Assembly: GCF_902491705.1 (NCBI RefSeq)
Contig: NZ_CABUIW010000002.1
Location: 1-64,000, forward strand
Length of the DNA: 64,000 nucleotides
Source: an uncultured Lactobacillus sp.
Lineage (GTDB): Bacteria > Bacillota > Bacilli > Lactobacillales > Lactobacillaceae
Direction: 5' to 3'
Made by a program: the position numbers and the translations under genes. Shown here in pieces: positions 7,946 through 17,414 of this stretch. The notes under the pieces were generated by a model. The model did no database searches, was not told where the DNA came from, and saw only the letters and a list, made by a program, of their open reading frames with translations. Within the stretch, counting starts at the first letter, position 1. Each line of letters begins with the position of its first letter.

Positions 7946-10147
7946 TTATTTCACAGCCTTGAAATGATACATCTTAGCTGTGAAATCTTTATGCGCTACT
8001 TGATCATAGAAGCCCATATTCATTAACTCATCGCCGCCAAAGACTTCATGAGTTTCAACATTTTCATATTGCTTTTGTGGATCAAGTCCCATCAATTTTG
8101 TCTTAGTAAGATATGGCTGAGCGTAAGACAATACATTAACAACAGTAACCACTGCTTCTTCTTTATCTTCAGAAACAGTCATCCATGCACATTGATTACT
8201 ATTCATTGGTGACTTCAAGCGATAAAACTTACCATATTGAGTAATTCTGCGTATCTTCTTATATTGCTCAATCTGCTTTTTAACGTTTTCAGCATCTTCG
8301 GCACTCAATTTAGTTAAATCAAGTTCATATCCCAAGTCGCCCCACATTGCAACTAAGCCGCGTGTATTAAATGGGGTAATACGGCCATTTTGCTCATTAG
8401 GACTAACTGAAACATGAGATGTCATCATTGATTGTGGGTAAACCAGACTAGTACCATATTGAATTATTAAACGAGCAATCGCATCTGAGTTATCACTAGC
8501 CCAAATTTGTGGAGTGTAGTAAGCTGCACCGGCATCAAATCTACCGCCACCACCAGAACAGCCTTCAAACAAGATATTTGGATAACGAGTTACTAATCTA
8601 TCAAGCAAATCATAAAATCCTAATATGTAACGGTGATATACTTCGCCTTGCTCATCTGCTGGCAAGTCAGCTTGATAAATATCTGACAAATGACGGTTCA
8701 TATCCCATTTGATGTAGTCAATTTGAACTTTATCCAAAATCTTGGTCATTTGATCAAAAATATTATCACGTACTTCTTTACGTCCTAAATCTAGTACATA
8801 TTGGTTTCGTGATGGACTTGGCTTGCGACCTGGCACATGCATTAAATAATCTGGGTGCGCTTTATACAAGTCAGAATCAATTGAAATCATTTCTGGTTCA
8901 AACCACAAGCCAAATTTTAGACCTTGGTCATGAACATAATCTGCAAAATGTTCTAGTCCATTAGGGAATTTCTTTTTATAAACCTTCCAATCCCCTAATG
9001 AAGAATTATCGTCATCACGATGACCAAACCAACCATCATCTAAAACGAACATTTCAATGCCTAACTTCTTAGCCTCGTCAACAATTGGCTTTAACTTGTC
9101 TTCATTAAAATCGAAATATGTTGCTTCCCAATTGTTAACTAAAATCGGACGAAGTTGATCTTTAAATTTACTACGCATAATTCGATCATGAATTAAACTA
9201 TGGAAAGTTTGACTCATTTGATTTAAACCATGATCTGAATAAACCATCAATACTTCTGGAGTTTGGAATTCATCATGAGACTTTAATTTCCAACTAAAGT
9301 TAAAATCGTTAATTCCAATATTTAAGTGAATTTGGTCAATTTGATCACGTTCTACTTCAAACTTGTGGTTACCTGAATATACCAAGGCAAAGCCGTATGC
9401 ATCCCCCTGAAATTCAGTCGTACTTGGATCAACTAATGCCAAGAATGGATTCATTTGGTGACTAGAAGTACCGCGATGACTTGAGAAAACATGAATGCCT
9501 TGACTGATTTTTTCTCTTTCCAAATGTCTTTCATTAGCGTGAGCACCAGGTAAAGTAATTGTTTCAAAATCGCGGTTAACAAAATCAACTTGCATTGAAG
9601 CAACTTTCTCTAAATTAACCGCATCTTTACCGGTATTTTTTACCTTAACACTTCTAGCAATTACTGATCGATCACGATAAATCGTGTAAAGCAGATCATA
9701 TTCGAGCTTAGTTACTTCATCTTCTAAAGTAATAATCAGAGTTTGAGCTTCATCATCACTTTTAACCCATGAGTGAGGCAATCCCTTTAAATCAGGCTTA
9801 CCAGCAACTACACGATAAGTTTTATATTTCAAAAATAGGCTATTAGATCCGTTTTCTTGTCGCACTATTGTGGCTGGAGTATGATAATCCATTTCACCAG
9901 CACTGCTGTATTCTTTAGGAAGAGTATCACGTGAAAAGGTTCGATCAAGTGATCCTGGCAGATTTCCAGAAAAGCCACGATCAACTCTAGGATATTTCAT
10001 TTCATTATGATAATTATTTACTCTTTTTCCGAAATACAAGTGACTAAGCGTGCCACCATCTTCTACAGAAAAAATATAAGAAATTTTTGAATTATGCAGA
10101 TGGAAAACTTTTTCTTTTTCATCAATAGTGATTAATTCTGTGTTCAT
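7946..10147 (-). CDS. Alpha-galactosidase, GH36
   Basis: A 733-residue intracellular glycoside hydrolase that removes alpha-1,6-galactose from melibiose, raffinose and stachyose. It has an N-terminal beta-supersandwich domain, a central TIM barrel and a C-terminal beta domain. The substrate-site segment FVLDDGWFGHRDDDN (about residues 363-377) is seen. Asp482 in YIKWDMNRH is the expected nucleophile, and Asp552 in IWASDNSDA the acid/base, as in characterised GH36 enzymes. CSGGGGRFDAG is the family signature between them. No signal peptide is present. It is the second gene of an operon, 10 bases after a LacS-like symporter, consistent with import then hydrolysis. Symbols melA or aga are used for such genes in related species. 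Confidence 0.94.
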   Translation of the reverse strand: MNTELITIDEKEKVFHLHNSKISYIFSVEDGGTLSHLYFGKRVNNYHNEMKYPRVDRGFSGNLPGSLDRTFSRDTLPKEYSSAGEMDYHTPATIVRQENGSNSLFLKYKTYRVVAGKPDLKGLPHSWVKSDDEAQTLIITLEDEVTKLEYDLLYTIYRDRSVIARSVKVKNTGKDAVNLEKVASMQVDFVNRDFETITLPGAHANERHLEREKISQGIHVFSSHRGTSSHQMNPFLALVDPSTTEFQGDAYGFALVYSGNHKFEVERDQIDQIHLNIGINDFNFSWKLKSHDEFQTPEVLMVYSDHGLNQMSQTFHSLIHDRIMRSKFKDQLRPILVNNWEATYFDFNEDKLKPIVDEAKKLGIEMFVLDDGWFGHRDDDNSSLGDWKVYKKKFPNGLEHFADYVHDQGLKFGLWFEPEMISIDSDLYKAHPDYLMHVPGRKPSPSRNQYVLDLGRKEVRDNIFDQMTKILDKVQIDYIKWDMNRHLSDIYQADLPADEQGEVYHRYILGFYDLLDRLVTRYPNILFEGCSGGGGRFDAGAAYYTPQIWASDNSDAIARLIIQYGTSLVYPQSMMTSHVSVSPNEQNGRITPFNTRGLVAMWGDLGYELDLTKLSAEDAENVKKQIEQYKKIRRITQYGKFYRLKSPMNSNQCAWMTVSEDKEEAVVTVVNVLSYAQPYLTKTKLMGLDPQKQYENVETHEVFGGDELMNMGFYDQVAHKDFTAKMYHFKAVK

Positions 10148-10157
10148 GTTATTTCTC

Positions 10158-12092
10158 CTATTGATCTGAATCCTTGGCTTCTAGTGATAAGACATCTTCA
10201 CCAGCAGTTACTTCTGTATCAGTTGACTTAGTTAAATGAATATCCGCAAATTTATTTGAGTTAGTAACGACTACAATCACAGTATCATCCAAGCCAGCCT
10301 TTTTAATGGTTGGATCCCAGAACTCGATTAATTCTTGTCCCTTTTTAACTTTTTGACCTTCTGAAACATAGGAAACAAAACCAGTTCCCTTAAGTTTAAC
10401 AGTGCCGATACCAATATGAATTAATAAAACTACTCCAGTATCACTAACTAACCCTACAGCGTGTCTTGTAGTAAATACCTGTCTTACTGTCGCATCAAAT
10501 GGTGCATAAACTTTACCATCGCTTGGCCTAATTGCAAAACCTTGACCTACACTGCCTGATGAGAAAGTTTCATCCTTAACTTCTCTTAAATTAAGTAATT
10601 TACCTGCAATTGGAGTTGGAATTTCAATCTTTTTAGCAGTTGGCTTAGCCAAGTCTTCATTATTGTTAGCGAATTTCTTGCCCCAAGTTTTTTCAAGTTC
10701 AGCAACAATTTCAGCGTGCTTTTGTTCACTTAAGATAACTTTACTTGCAAAAATTATAATCGCAATGATCAACATTACAGCTGGAACTGCAAACATCATC
10801 AATTTAAAGTTAGTTCTTCCAGCAGCAGTAATAGTTGAAGCAGTTGCTCCTGTAGTCATCCCTGCCATAATAGCAATTTGACCAACTACACCGTTTGATA
10901 CAGCACCACCGAATTTATCAATTAATGGACGAACTGACAAAGCAAGTGATTCATCACGGTGACCAAGTTTTAATTGACCATATTCAACTGAGTCAGTGAT
11001 TACCATTAAGACAATTAAGAAGACCATTTGTTGTGGGAATCCAAATACTGATGCGGCAACTAAAACTAATGCTAAGTTGCTACCAGCAAAGGCGAAGATT
11101 CCCATACCACAAAGCATAACTACTAAGCATAAAGTAAATAAAGCTTTACGACTCATTCTCTTAGATAAAATTGGGAACAATGAGGTTGCGATAATACCTA
11201 AAAAGATATTGATTGTTGAAAAGATTGAGAATGCCTTAGGCATACCCATGATATACGTGAAGTAATATACTTCTAGTGAGTTAGTAATATTAATTGCTAC
11301 ACCATAGAACAAGTATGCTAAAGCTACCCACATCAACTGGTCATTACCAGCTAATGCCTTAAAAATGCCAACTACACCTTTAGTATCTTTTTTATTCTTA
11401 CGAATATCACTGTTAACTTCACGTGTGAATAAACCTACACACCATGCTGAAACAAAGGCAATCGTACAAATAATCAAAGCGAAGATAAACCAGCCACGAT
11501 CGTCACCTGTACTAGTAGCCTTAGCTGAAAAGAAGATAACAGCTGGCATTACCAAGATACCAACAAGTCCACCACCAACGGTTGAACCTACACGAGCGTA
11601 TGTAGCTGTCTTTTCACGTTCTCTTGAACTAGTTGTTAATGATGGCAACATTGACCAAAAGCCGACGTCTTTAAAGGAATAGAAGATATCCATTGTGATA
11701 TATAAGATTGCAAAAACAATCAAATATAAGACGGCGTTCTTTTGATATAGACCGCCCATATTTGTAAATAATACCAGCAAAGTTACTGCTGAAATACTAC
11801 CACCAACTACAACCCAAGGTCTGAAGTGACCCCAGCGAGTTTTAGTACGGTCAATTGTATTACCAATGAAAAGATCGATAAACAATTCTACAATTCTCAA
11901 TCCCATAATGATCAAGGTAACCATACTAATCATTTTTGCATCTTGGGCTGCACTACCTGTGTTAAACAAGTGTGATGTAATGAACATAATTAAATATCCA
12001 GATAGCAGTCCATAGAATGCATCATTACCAAAAGCACCAAAGCTGTATGCCAGCCGTGCTCCCAGCGACATTTTGTTTTCTTTATTTTCCAT
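10158..12092 (-). CDS. GPH-family galactoside symporter with fused EIIA-Glc-like domain (LacS/RafP type)
   Basis: A 644-residue membrane transporter. Residues 1-460 form about 12 membrane spans of the glycoside-pentoside-hexuronide family, with RVVELFIDLFIGNTIDRTK-like and FRPWVVVGG segments. The last 160 residues are a cytoplasmic domain similar to the PTS IIA-Glc protein. His559 in LLIHIGIGTVKL is the site HPr phosphorylates in LacS, tuning transport to sugar supply. It opens the operon with alpha-galactosidase, so raffinose, melibiose or stachyose is a better guess than lactose alone. An AraC-type regulator diverges from it, and a cre-like site lies just upstream. Confidence 0.9.
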   Translation of the reverse strand: MENKENKMSLGARLAYSFGAFGNDAFYGLLSGYLIMFITSHLFNTGSAAQDAKMISMVTLIIMGLRIVELFIDLFIGNTIDRTKTRWGHFRPWVVVGGSISAVTLLVLFTNMGGLYQKNAVLYLIVFAILYITMDIFYSFKDVGFWSMLPSLTTSSREREKTATYARVGSTVGGGLVGILVMPAVIFFSAKATSTGDDRGWFIFALIICTIAFVSAWCVGLFTREVNSDIRKNKKDTKGVVGIFKALAGNDQLMWVALAYLFYGVAINITNSLEVYYFTYIMGMPKAFSIFSTINIFLGIIATSLFPILSKRMSRKALFTLCLVVMLCGMGIFAFAGSNLALVLVAASVFGFPQQMVFLIVLMVITDSVEYGQLKLGHRDESLALSVRPLIDKFGGAVSNGVVGQIAIMAGMTTGATASTITAAGRTNFKLMMFAVPAVMLIIAIIIFASKVILSEQKHAEIVAELEKTWGKKFANNNEDLAKPTAKKIEIPTPIAGKLLNLREVKDETFSSGSVGQGFAIRPSDGKVYAPFDATVRQVFTTRHAVGLVSDTGVVLLIHIGIGTVKLKGTGFVSYVSEGQKVKKGQELIEFWDPTIKKAGLDDTVIVVVTNSNKFADIHLTKSTDTEVTAGEDVLSLEAKDSDQ

Positions 12093-12112
12093 AATTTTCT
12101 CCCTCTATCTTT

Positions 12113-12126
12113 TGTATCCGCTTACA
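12113..12126. promoter_or_regulatory. Candidate cre (CcpA) site before the galactoside operon
   Basis: TGTATCCGCTTACA (reverse TGTAAGCGGATACA) matches the cre consensus apart from one base. It sits 21 bases upstream of the symporter start codon, in the 220-bp divergent region. Repression of the operon on glucose is the expected consequence; untested. Confidence 0.6.
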
Positions 12127-12312
12127 GTATTAATTATTATATTTCTGCCTAAAATCCACCATAGAATCATCATTTTAAAAAATGTCTTTTTGAATAATAA
12201 ACATTTAGACATGCAATATTAAGTAAAATGCTATAATATCAATGTATTTTAAATATTGCTAAAAACATTAATCCATGTTTTTAATGTCATAATATTTCGA
12301 TTGGAGTAAAAA

Positions 12313-13140
12313 ATGGACGGGGAATATCACACTTTATCTAATCAGGGATTTGAAAGCAATGTTCTATTTTTTGGACAAGAAAATTGTTCTCCTAACTACT
12401 TTTTTAAGGGTAACAACGTCAGAGAAAATTACGTTATTCACTACATACAAAAAGGCAAAGGAATATTCTCCTCTGCCAATCATCATGTTGTTGAACTAAA
12501 AGCTGGCGATGTCTTTATTCTTCCTAAGGACGTACCTTGCTTTTACCAAGCCGATGGTCAAGATCCTTGGTCATATTTTTGGATTGGATTATCAGGTACA
12601 CGAATCACTTCTATTTTTAAGAATTCGCTTTTGAATGAAAAGAATTATTTGCGCCAAGTACAAAAAAGCAACTTTAAAGATTATCTTTTTCAGTTATACG
12701 ATGCAACTCACTTGCCAGCTTCACTAAGTAATGATCTATTAATTGAATCATTGCTGTATCATACTTTTTATTACTTGCTAACCGAATATCCTAACCCACA
12801 TTCTAAAAATACTGATTCAGCCAAAAATGACCTTAATTTGGCTACTGCCTATTTAGAAAACAATTTTAGTGATACTAATTGTAATATCACTGTGCTCTGC
12901 CATAAATTAAATATTTCTCGAAGCTATCTCTACTCTCTTTTCAAAAAAGAGATTGCCTTATCTCCACAACAATTTCTAATCAAACTCAGAATGGAAAAAG
13001 CACAGCAATTATTGCAAAATTCCGATAATTCCATCAAAACAATTGCGGCTGAAGTTGGTTATAATGATGAGTTCACATTTTCTAAAGCCTTCAAAAAATA
13101 CAATGGACTCAGTCCTAAGAATTACCGTTTAATAAATTAA
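12313..13140 (+). CDS. AraC-family regulator of the alpha-galactoside operon (MsmR/RafR type)
   Basis: A 275-residue protein with an N-terminal cupin-like sugar-sensing domain (YVIHYIQKGKGIF, then LKAGDVFILPKDVPC, about residues 45-82). Two C-terminal helix-turn-helix units follow: ITVLCHKLNISRSYLYSLFK and IKTIAAEVGYNDEFTFSKAF, ending NGLSPKNYR. The WSYFWIGLSG stretch is typical of MsmR/RafR-like activators. It is transcribed away from the symporter/alpha-galactosidase operon across 220 bases, the usual layout for a local activator. GGAG stands 7 bases before the ATG, and a TATAAT at 12232-12237 is a possible -10. Confidence 0.88.
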   Translation: MDGEYHTLSNQGFESNVLFFGQENCSPNYFFKGNNVRENYVIHYIQKGKGIFSSANHHVVELKAGDVFILPKDVPCFYQADGQDPWSYFWIGLSGTRITSIFKNSLLNEKNYLRQVQKSNFKDYLFQLYDATHLPASLSNDLLIESLLYHTFYYLLTEYPNPHSKNTDSAKNDLNLATAYLENNFSDTNCNITVLCHKLNISRSYLYSLFKKEIALSPQQFLIKLRMEKAQQLLQNSDNSIKTIAAEVGYNDEFTFSKAFKKYNGLSPKNYRLIN

Positions 13141-13156
13141 TATTTGTACGACAAAA

Positions 13157-13199
13157 AGCGCCCATCCATAACCTTTTGAGTTATGAATGAGCGCCTTTT
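13157..13199. terminator. Bidirectional terminator between araC-type gene and ytpR
   Basis: A long imperfect stem, GCGCCCATCCATAAC pairing with GTTATGAATGAGCGC, is flanked by A5 and T5 runs. It can serve both convergent genes. Confidence 0.85.
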
Positions 13200-13210
13200 T
13201 AATTATGAAA

Positions 13211-13858
13211 TTATAAAGTAATTTCACCGCTAGCGATTAATTCATCGCACTTAGTTGGTTCAAATTCTGCACCAACTTCAAATGAATCAGGAACTACCAT
13301 AATACCGCGCTTTTGAGGTGCGTGTGGCAAACCTAATTCTCTTGCTGAACAAATCATACCGTATGAATCAACACCACGTAATTGACCTGGCCAAATTTGT
13401 TCACCGTTTGGCATCAAAGTACCAGGAAGTGCAACAACAACCTTTTGACCTTGAGCAATGTTAGGAGCACCACAAACAATTTGATGTTCTTCACCGTCGC
13501 CTACTTCAACAGTAGTTACGTGGAGGTGGTCTGAATCAGGGTGCTTTTCACAAGTCTTAACGTAGCCGTAAACCAAAGTTGGCTTGCCGTATGCGAGTTT
13601 GTCATCAAAGCCAACTTCTTCAAGCTTCTTGTTAAGAGCTGCAAGTTCATCATCTGAAAGCTTAACTGGACCATTTGGCAACTTGTCAAAGTCGATCAAC
13701 TTATCAACGTTGAAGAAGTTAAAACCAATAGTCTTGCCTTCGTCATTAGTTACGCGAGTAACGTCTTCTTTTTCTTCAAATGAGCTGCGTCCTTCATCAT
13801 GACCTAAGATAACGATCAAAGTGTTAGGATAAGCTTCTTTATTAGTACTAGTAATCAT
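13211..13858 (-). CDS. ytpR: YtpR-like tRNA-binding domain protein (DUF4479)
   Basis: A 215-residue cytoplasmic protein. The N-terminal half matches the DUF4479 region (NTLIVILGHDE, then DEGKTIGFNFF). The C-terminal half is an EMAP-II-like OB fold as in the PheRS beta N-terminus: HLHVTTVEVGDGEEHQIVCG, IAQGQKVVVALPG and DSYGMICSARELGL. It is not phenylalanyl-tRNA synthetase, since catalytic domains are absent. Exact role is unknown; RNA binding is likely from the fold. It follows the thioredoxin gene by 19 bases and probably shares its promoter, as in many lactobacilli. Confidence 0.9.
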   Translation of the reverse strand: MITSTNKEAYPNTLIVILGHDEGRSSFEEKEDVTRVTNDEGKTIGFNFFNVDKLIDFDKLPNGPVKLSDDELAALNKKLEEVGFDDKLAYGKPTLVYGYVKTCEKHPDSDHLHVTTVEVGDGEEHQIVCGAPNIAQGQKVVVALPGTLMPNGEQIWPGQLRGVDSYGMICSARELGLPHAPQKRGIMVVPDSFEVGAEFEPTKCDELIASGEITL

Positions 13859-13877
13859 GCTTGTTTAGTCTCCTCTT

Positions 13878-14198
13878 TTAGTCAAGTGATCGTAAAAAGT
13901 TTTCTACTTCATCTTTAGTTTTACGGTCCTTATTTACTAGTCTACCAATTTCTTTGCCATCTTGGTAGACAACAAATGAAGGAATTCCCATAATCATCAA
14001 TTTTTTTGCGACATCCATTGAGTCATCACGGTTAATTTCATAGAATTTACTGTCCGCAAAATCTTTTTCGATTTCTGGCATAAATGGTTTGATAAATTTA
14101 CAATCTGGGCACCAATCTGCTGTAAATTCCAAAACAACGCGACCAGATTTAGTAATTTCTTGCAACTTGTCTTCAGTTAAACTGTTAATTGCTTCCAT
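13878..14198 (-). CDS. Thioredoxin-family protein
   Basis: A 106-residue cytoplasmic thiol-disulfide oxidoreductase. The active site is FTADWCPDCKFIKPFMPEIE (CPDC in place of the classical CGPC), about residues 25-44, and the cis-Pro loop is MGIPSFVVYQDG. The CPDC motif sets it apart from housekeeping TrxA, and such proteins are often only called thioredoxin-like. It begins a short operon with ytpR, led by a strong promoter (TTGGCA-17-TATAAT). Confidence 0.88.
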   Translation of the reverse strand: MEAINSLTEDKLQEITKSGRVVLEFTADWCPDCKFIKPFMPEIEKDFADSKFYEINRDDSMDVAKKLMIMGIPSFVVYQDGKEIGRLVNKDRKTKDEVENFLRSLD

Positions 14199-14227
14199 AG
14201 CTTTAGCCTCTCTTACTTTTTACAAGT

Positions 14228-14256
14228 ATTATACAAAAAAGATATTTTTTTGCCAA
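14228..14256 (-). promoter_or_regulatory. Promoter of the thioredoxin-ytpR operon
   Basis: On the minus strand TTGGCA (14251-14256) is followed after exactly 17 bases by TATAAT (14228-14233), with an A/T-rich spacer. The -35 box touches the stop codon of trmB, so the operon starts right after that gene. Confidence 0.75.
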
Positions 14257-14916
14257 CTACTTGTCAGTCTCAAAACTTGCGTGAAGTGCATAAATTGGAT
14301 TGCCCTTAGCTGCAAATTTATGCTCATATTCAGTTTCAATGTTCTTTTCAACGATTTCTGGCTTTTCATGATGCAAATCTACTGATACAAAGTCAAAGTG
14401 CATCCCGTAATTATTCATACTTTGCACGGAATAAGCAAATAAGCCTGAATTATCAGTCTTAAATTCAATATGACCTTCTGGCTTTAATACTTGCTCATAC
14501 TTGCTTAAAAAGCTCTTATAAGTCAAACGACGCTTTTCATGACGACTCTTTGGCCATGGATCACTGAAGTTTAAGTAAATTACATCAGTAGTGTTTTTAT
14601 CAAAGAAACAGTTGATATCAGCCGCATCTCCGCGCAAAATCTGCAAGTTATCCAAGCTCTTTTCAAGCTTAGTTCTCAAAATAATACCGGCAGCTGTTGT
14701 TTGCAATTCCAAAGCAACATAGTTTTTATCAGGATGATTTTCAGCTAAGGTAGTAATAAAGTGACCCTTGCCTGAACCTACTTCAATTTCAATTGGATGA
14801 TCATTTCCAAAACGCTCTGCCCAATCAATCTTCTTTTCTGGATCGGGATTTTGCAATACACTCTCTGGGTGATCATTAACTAGCTTTACAGCCCAAGGTT
14901 TGTTTCTTAATCTCAT
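14257..14916 (-). CDS. trmB: tRNA (guanine-N7-)-methyltransferase TrmB
   Basis: A 219-residue SAM-dependent enzyme that makes m7G46 in tRNA variable loops. The SAM-binding motif is EIEVGSGKGHFI (about residues 42-53), followed by YVALELQTTA. The TrmB hallmark NFSDPWPKSRHEKRRL (about 117-132) carries the catalytic Asp and substrate-binding Arg/His/Lys. The C-terminal TEYEHKFAAKGNPIY is also conserved. It lies 11 bases after ecsB and is likely the last gene of ecsA-ecsB-trmB. Confidence 0.95.
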   Translation of the reverse strand: MRLRNKPWAVKLVNDHPESVLQNPDPEKKIDWAERFGNDHPIEIEVGSGKGHFITTLAENHPDKNYVALELQTTAAGIILRTKLEKSLDNLQILRGDAADINCFFDKNTTDVIYLNFSDPWPKSRHEKRRLTYKSFLSKYEQVLKPEGHIEFKTDNSGLFAYSVQSMNNYGMHFDFVSVDLHHEKPEIVEKNIETEYEHKFAAKGNPIYALHASFETDK

Positions 14917-14927
14917 TTTCTCTATTC

Positions 14928-16142
14928 CTATCTAATTCCAAAGTTCTTTTGATTCATTTTTCTAACTCTGTTTGGCAAATAAATTGCAGTCACTAATGCA
15001 GTAAACACTAGCAAAATGCCAACTGCTTCAAACAAGTTCAAATTAATTGGTAATACAACTAACCAGAAGACACTGATTAATAACCATTGAATAAGCAAGC
15101 CTAAGGTTAATACCTTCACTAAATCTTTGCCACGATTTTGACGTTCAATTGGGTAAACGCGGTACATAAAGTTGCGGTCAAATTCGGTTGCCATTGGCAA
15201 TAATTGATAAACAGTCAAGAAAATTACCAAACATGACATGCCAAGTGCCCAGCGCCAATCTTGTACAAGCCAAGAAATCAAAATAGCGAAAGCTGTCATT
15301 CTAACTAATAAATTCAAATATTCAGGATTTCTCAATAAAGATCTTCTGTATAAGAATAAGTTAGGATTTTCCTTGGCAATTGACTTAGGTAAAAGAAAGT
15401 CTAAATACTTTCTACGCTTAATATTGACCTGTTTTTCAGCTACGTCGGTGAACATGCTAAAGACAGAGTAGACACGTTCTTTTCTTGCACGTTCATTTTC
15501 TACTGCATAACGCCAGTCAAAAAGTTGCGTTTTCTTTTCTTTAAGTACGCGGCTAGCTAAGTATTCACCAACCAAGCAAATAACTATTAAAACGATTGGC
15601 AAGTAGCTGCCTAAAACTGACAATACTAATGCAGCTAAATTAACCATCCATGAACTGTATCTTTTGCCAAAATAAAGATTCTGGGTTTCAATTACTAGTT
15701 CTATGCATTTTAAAATTAGTAATGCTAAAACGTACAGGAAGTAGTTACCTGCACCGATTCCAGCTTTAATTGTTGCAAACGGAAAAACAATTCCTGCCAG
15801 CAAGATTTCCAAAATAAATGGCAAAACCAAGCTGTAGCGATACATTGGCTTTAGGTATTCTTCCATTTGCTCATCTTGAGTGAAAAGAAACTGCATGTCC
15901 GCTTCTTTAATCAAGGTAACTAATCGCCCTGTTAAAAGCGGCAGCCAAAGGATAAAGCCAACTAGTGGTTTATAAAACCAAAGATTAGTAGGCATGGTCT
16001 TCATAGCTTCAGCGTACCAAAACATTAATGCCCCAACTAAAAAGATCAAAGCCAGAATAAAGAAGTCATTGAAAACCAGCGTTAAATATTTAACTGACTG
16101 TTTTAGATTTTCACTTAATCTCTTTTTAGCTAACTCACGCAT
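14928..16142 (-). CDS. ecsB: ABC transporter permease EcsB
   Basis: A roughly 404-residue membrane protein with about 9-10 hydrophobic spans, matching EcsB of Bacillus. Marks include the start region ELAKKRLSENLKQSVKYLT and DWRYAVENERARKERVYSVF in the long cytoplasmic loop. AGAGG is 9 bases upstream of the ATG at 16142, better than the ATG at 16148, which is too close. The start lies inside the 3' end of ecsA, so translation is coupled. The Ecs system affects secretion, intramembrane proteolysis and competence in Bacillus; its transported substrate is not established. Confidence 0.9.
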   Translation of the reverse strand: MRELAKKRLSENLKQSVKYLTLVFNDFFILALIFLVGALMFWYAEAMKTMPTNLWFYKPLVGFILWLPLLTGRLVTLIKEADMQFLFTQDEQMEEYLKPMYRYSLVLPFILEILLAGIVFPFATIKAGIGAGNYFLYVLALLILKCIELVIETQNLYFGKRYSSWMVNLAALVLSVLGSYLPIVLIVICLVGEYLASRVLKEKKTQLFDWRYAVENERARKERVYSVFSMFTDVAEKQVNIKRRKYLDFLLPKSIAKENPNLFLYRRSLLRNPEYLNLLVRMTAFAILISWLVQDWRWALGMSCLVIFLTVYQLLPMATEFDRNFMYRVYPIERQNRGKDLVKVLTLGLLIQWLLISVFWLVVLPINLNLFEAVGILLVFTALVTAIYLPNRVRKMNQKNFGIR

Positions 16143-16878
16143 TACCATGATCCTCTCTATTCAAAGCTAAATACAACTTATCAAATGGATCATCTGGCTT
16201 TAAGCCGTAGTGCTTACGAATGTCTTGCAAGCTACCGATAACTTCAATTGTGCCATTGTTTAAAACAGCATAATTTGAAATAGCTTGTTGAGCATCAGCC
16301 AAAACGTGTGTAGTCATTAGCACCATCTTACCGTTAGCAATCGCTTTTTTGATTAAATCAATTAAGTTAGCAACAGCCAAAGGATCAAGTCCTGTAAATG
16401 GTTCGTCGATTACTAATAAGCTTGTATCAGCTAAAAAGGCAGAAACGATCATTACCTTTTGGCGCATCCCTTTTGAAAAGTGGATTGGCAACCATTCAAG
16501 CTTATCATCAAGTCTGAACATCTTAAGCAGTTCATGTGCTCTTTCCCAAGCCTTTTTTTCATCCAAATGATAGCTAAGTATAGTTAATTCCAAATGCTCT
16601 TTTAAGGTTAATTCTGGATACAAAATTGGCGTTTCAGGAATATAGGCAACTTGACGCTTAAACTTTGTAGGTTGCTGAGTCAAAACTACGTCATTTAAAG
16701 AAATCTTGCCTTTTTGGGGTCTAAGCAAGCCCAAAATGTGCTTAATCGTAGTTGACTTACCCGCCCCATTTAAACCAATTAAACCAAGTGCTTCACCTGG
16801 CTTTATTTCTAAATTTATATCTTTAATAACTGGAACGCCTGTATAGCCCCCAGTCAAGTTCTCAATTTTTAACGTCAT
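16135..16878 (-). CDS. ecsA: ABC transporter ATP-binding protein EcsA
   Basis: A 247-residue cytoplasmic ATPase. Walker A is GLNGAGKST (about residues 38-46), the signature region is HFSKGMRQK (in place of LSGGQ, as in other EcsA), and Walker B is LLVIDEPFTGLD. The switch His follows in MVLMTTHVLADA. It is the first gene of ecsA-ecsB-trmB and diverges from the HIT gene, as in Bacillus, where ecsA and hit are neighbours. The noncanonical SKGMRQK signature is normal for this subfamily. Confidence 0.93.
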   Translation of the reverse strand: MTLKIENLTGGYTGVPVIKDINLEIKPGEALGLIGLNGAGKSTTIKHILGLLRPQKGKISLNDVVLTQQPTKFKRQVAYIPETPILYPELTLKEHLELTILSYHLDEKKAWERAHELLKMFRLDDKLEWLPIHFSKGMRQKVMIVSAFLADTSLLVIDEPFTGLDPLAVANLIDLIKKAIANGKMVLMTTHVLADAQQAISNYAVLNNGTIEVIGSLQDIRKHYGLKPDDPFDKLYLALNREDHGNA

Positions 16879-16971
16879 TTTTCCTATCTTTCTTTACTGA
16901 ATTTGTACATAGTTTATGATAGCATGAAAACAAAAGGAAACTAAAGTTCAAACACAAGAGGTATTTTAATT

Positions 16972-17403
16972 ATGGAAAAATTAGTAGACGATTGTTTATT
17001 CTGTAAAATTATTCGTGGTGAAATTCCAAGCTACACCGTTTTTGAAAACGACGATGTTAAAGCTTTCTTGGACATCTCACAAGTAAATCCTGGTCATACA
17101 TTAATGGTGCCAAAAAAGCACATCGTTAACTTGTTTGACTACACCAAAGAAGATGCACAACAATACTTGCAATACATTCCTGAAATTGCCAACGCAATTA
17201 AGAAGGCATTCCCTAACGTAACCGGTATGAACATCACTACCAACAACGGTAAGTCCGCTAACCAAGTAGTTATGCACTCACACATTCACTTTATCCCTCG
17301 TTTTGAAGGCGATGGCTTGAAATTAATGACTCGCAACAACGCTGACAAATACGATGAAGCAAAATACAACGAAGTTGCAGATAAGATTAAAGCTCAATTT
17401 TAA
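16972..17403 (+). CDS. hit: HIT-family nucleotide-binding protein (Hit/HinT-like)
   Basis: A 143-residue protein of the histidine triad superfamily, which hydrolyses purine nucleoside phosphoramidates or related dinucleotides. The N-terminal DDCLFCKIIRGEIPSY has the CxxC-like start typical of Hit proteins, and the triad is VVMHSHIHFIPRF (about residues 101-113). It begins a plus-strand set with yhaH and probably prsA. AGAGG lies 9-10 bases before the ATG. Confidence 0.93.
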   Translation: MEKLVDDCLFCKIIRGEIPSYTVFENDDVKAFLDISQVNPGHTLMVPKKHIVNLFDYTKEDAQQYLQYIPEIANAIKKAFPNVTGMNITTNNGKSANQVVMHSHIHFIPRFEGDGLKLMTRNNADKYDEAKYNEVADKIKAQF

Positions 17404-17414
17404 GAGGTAAACAA

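Noticed and set aside
10663..11682. Several plus-strand frames opposite the galactoside symporter gene
   Set aside because: They are antisense frames of a membrane protein gene with no start signals or recognisable products.
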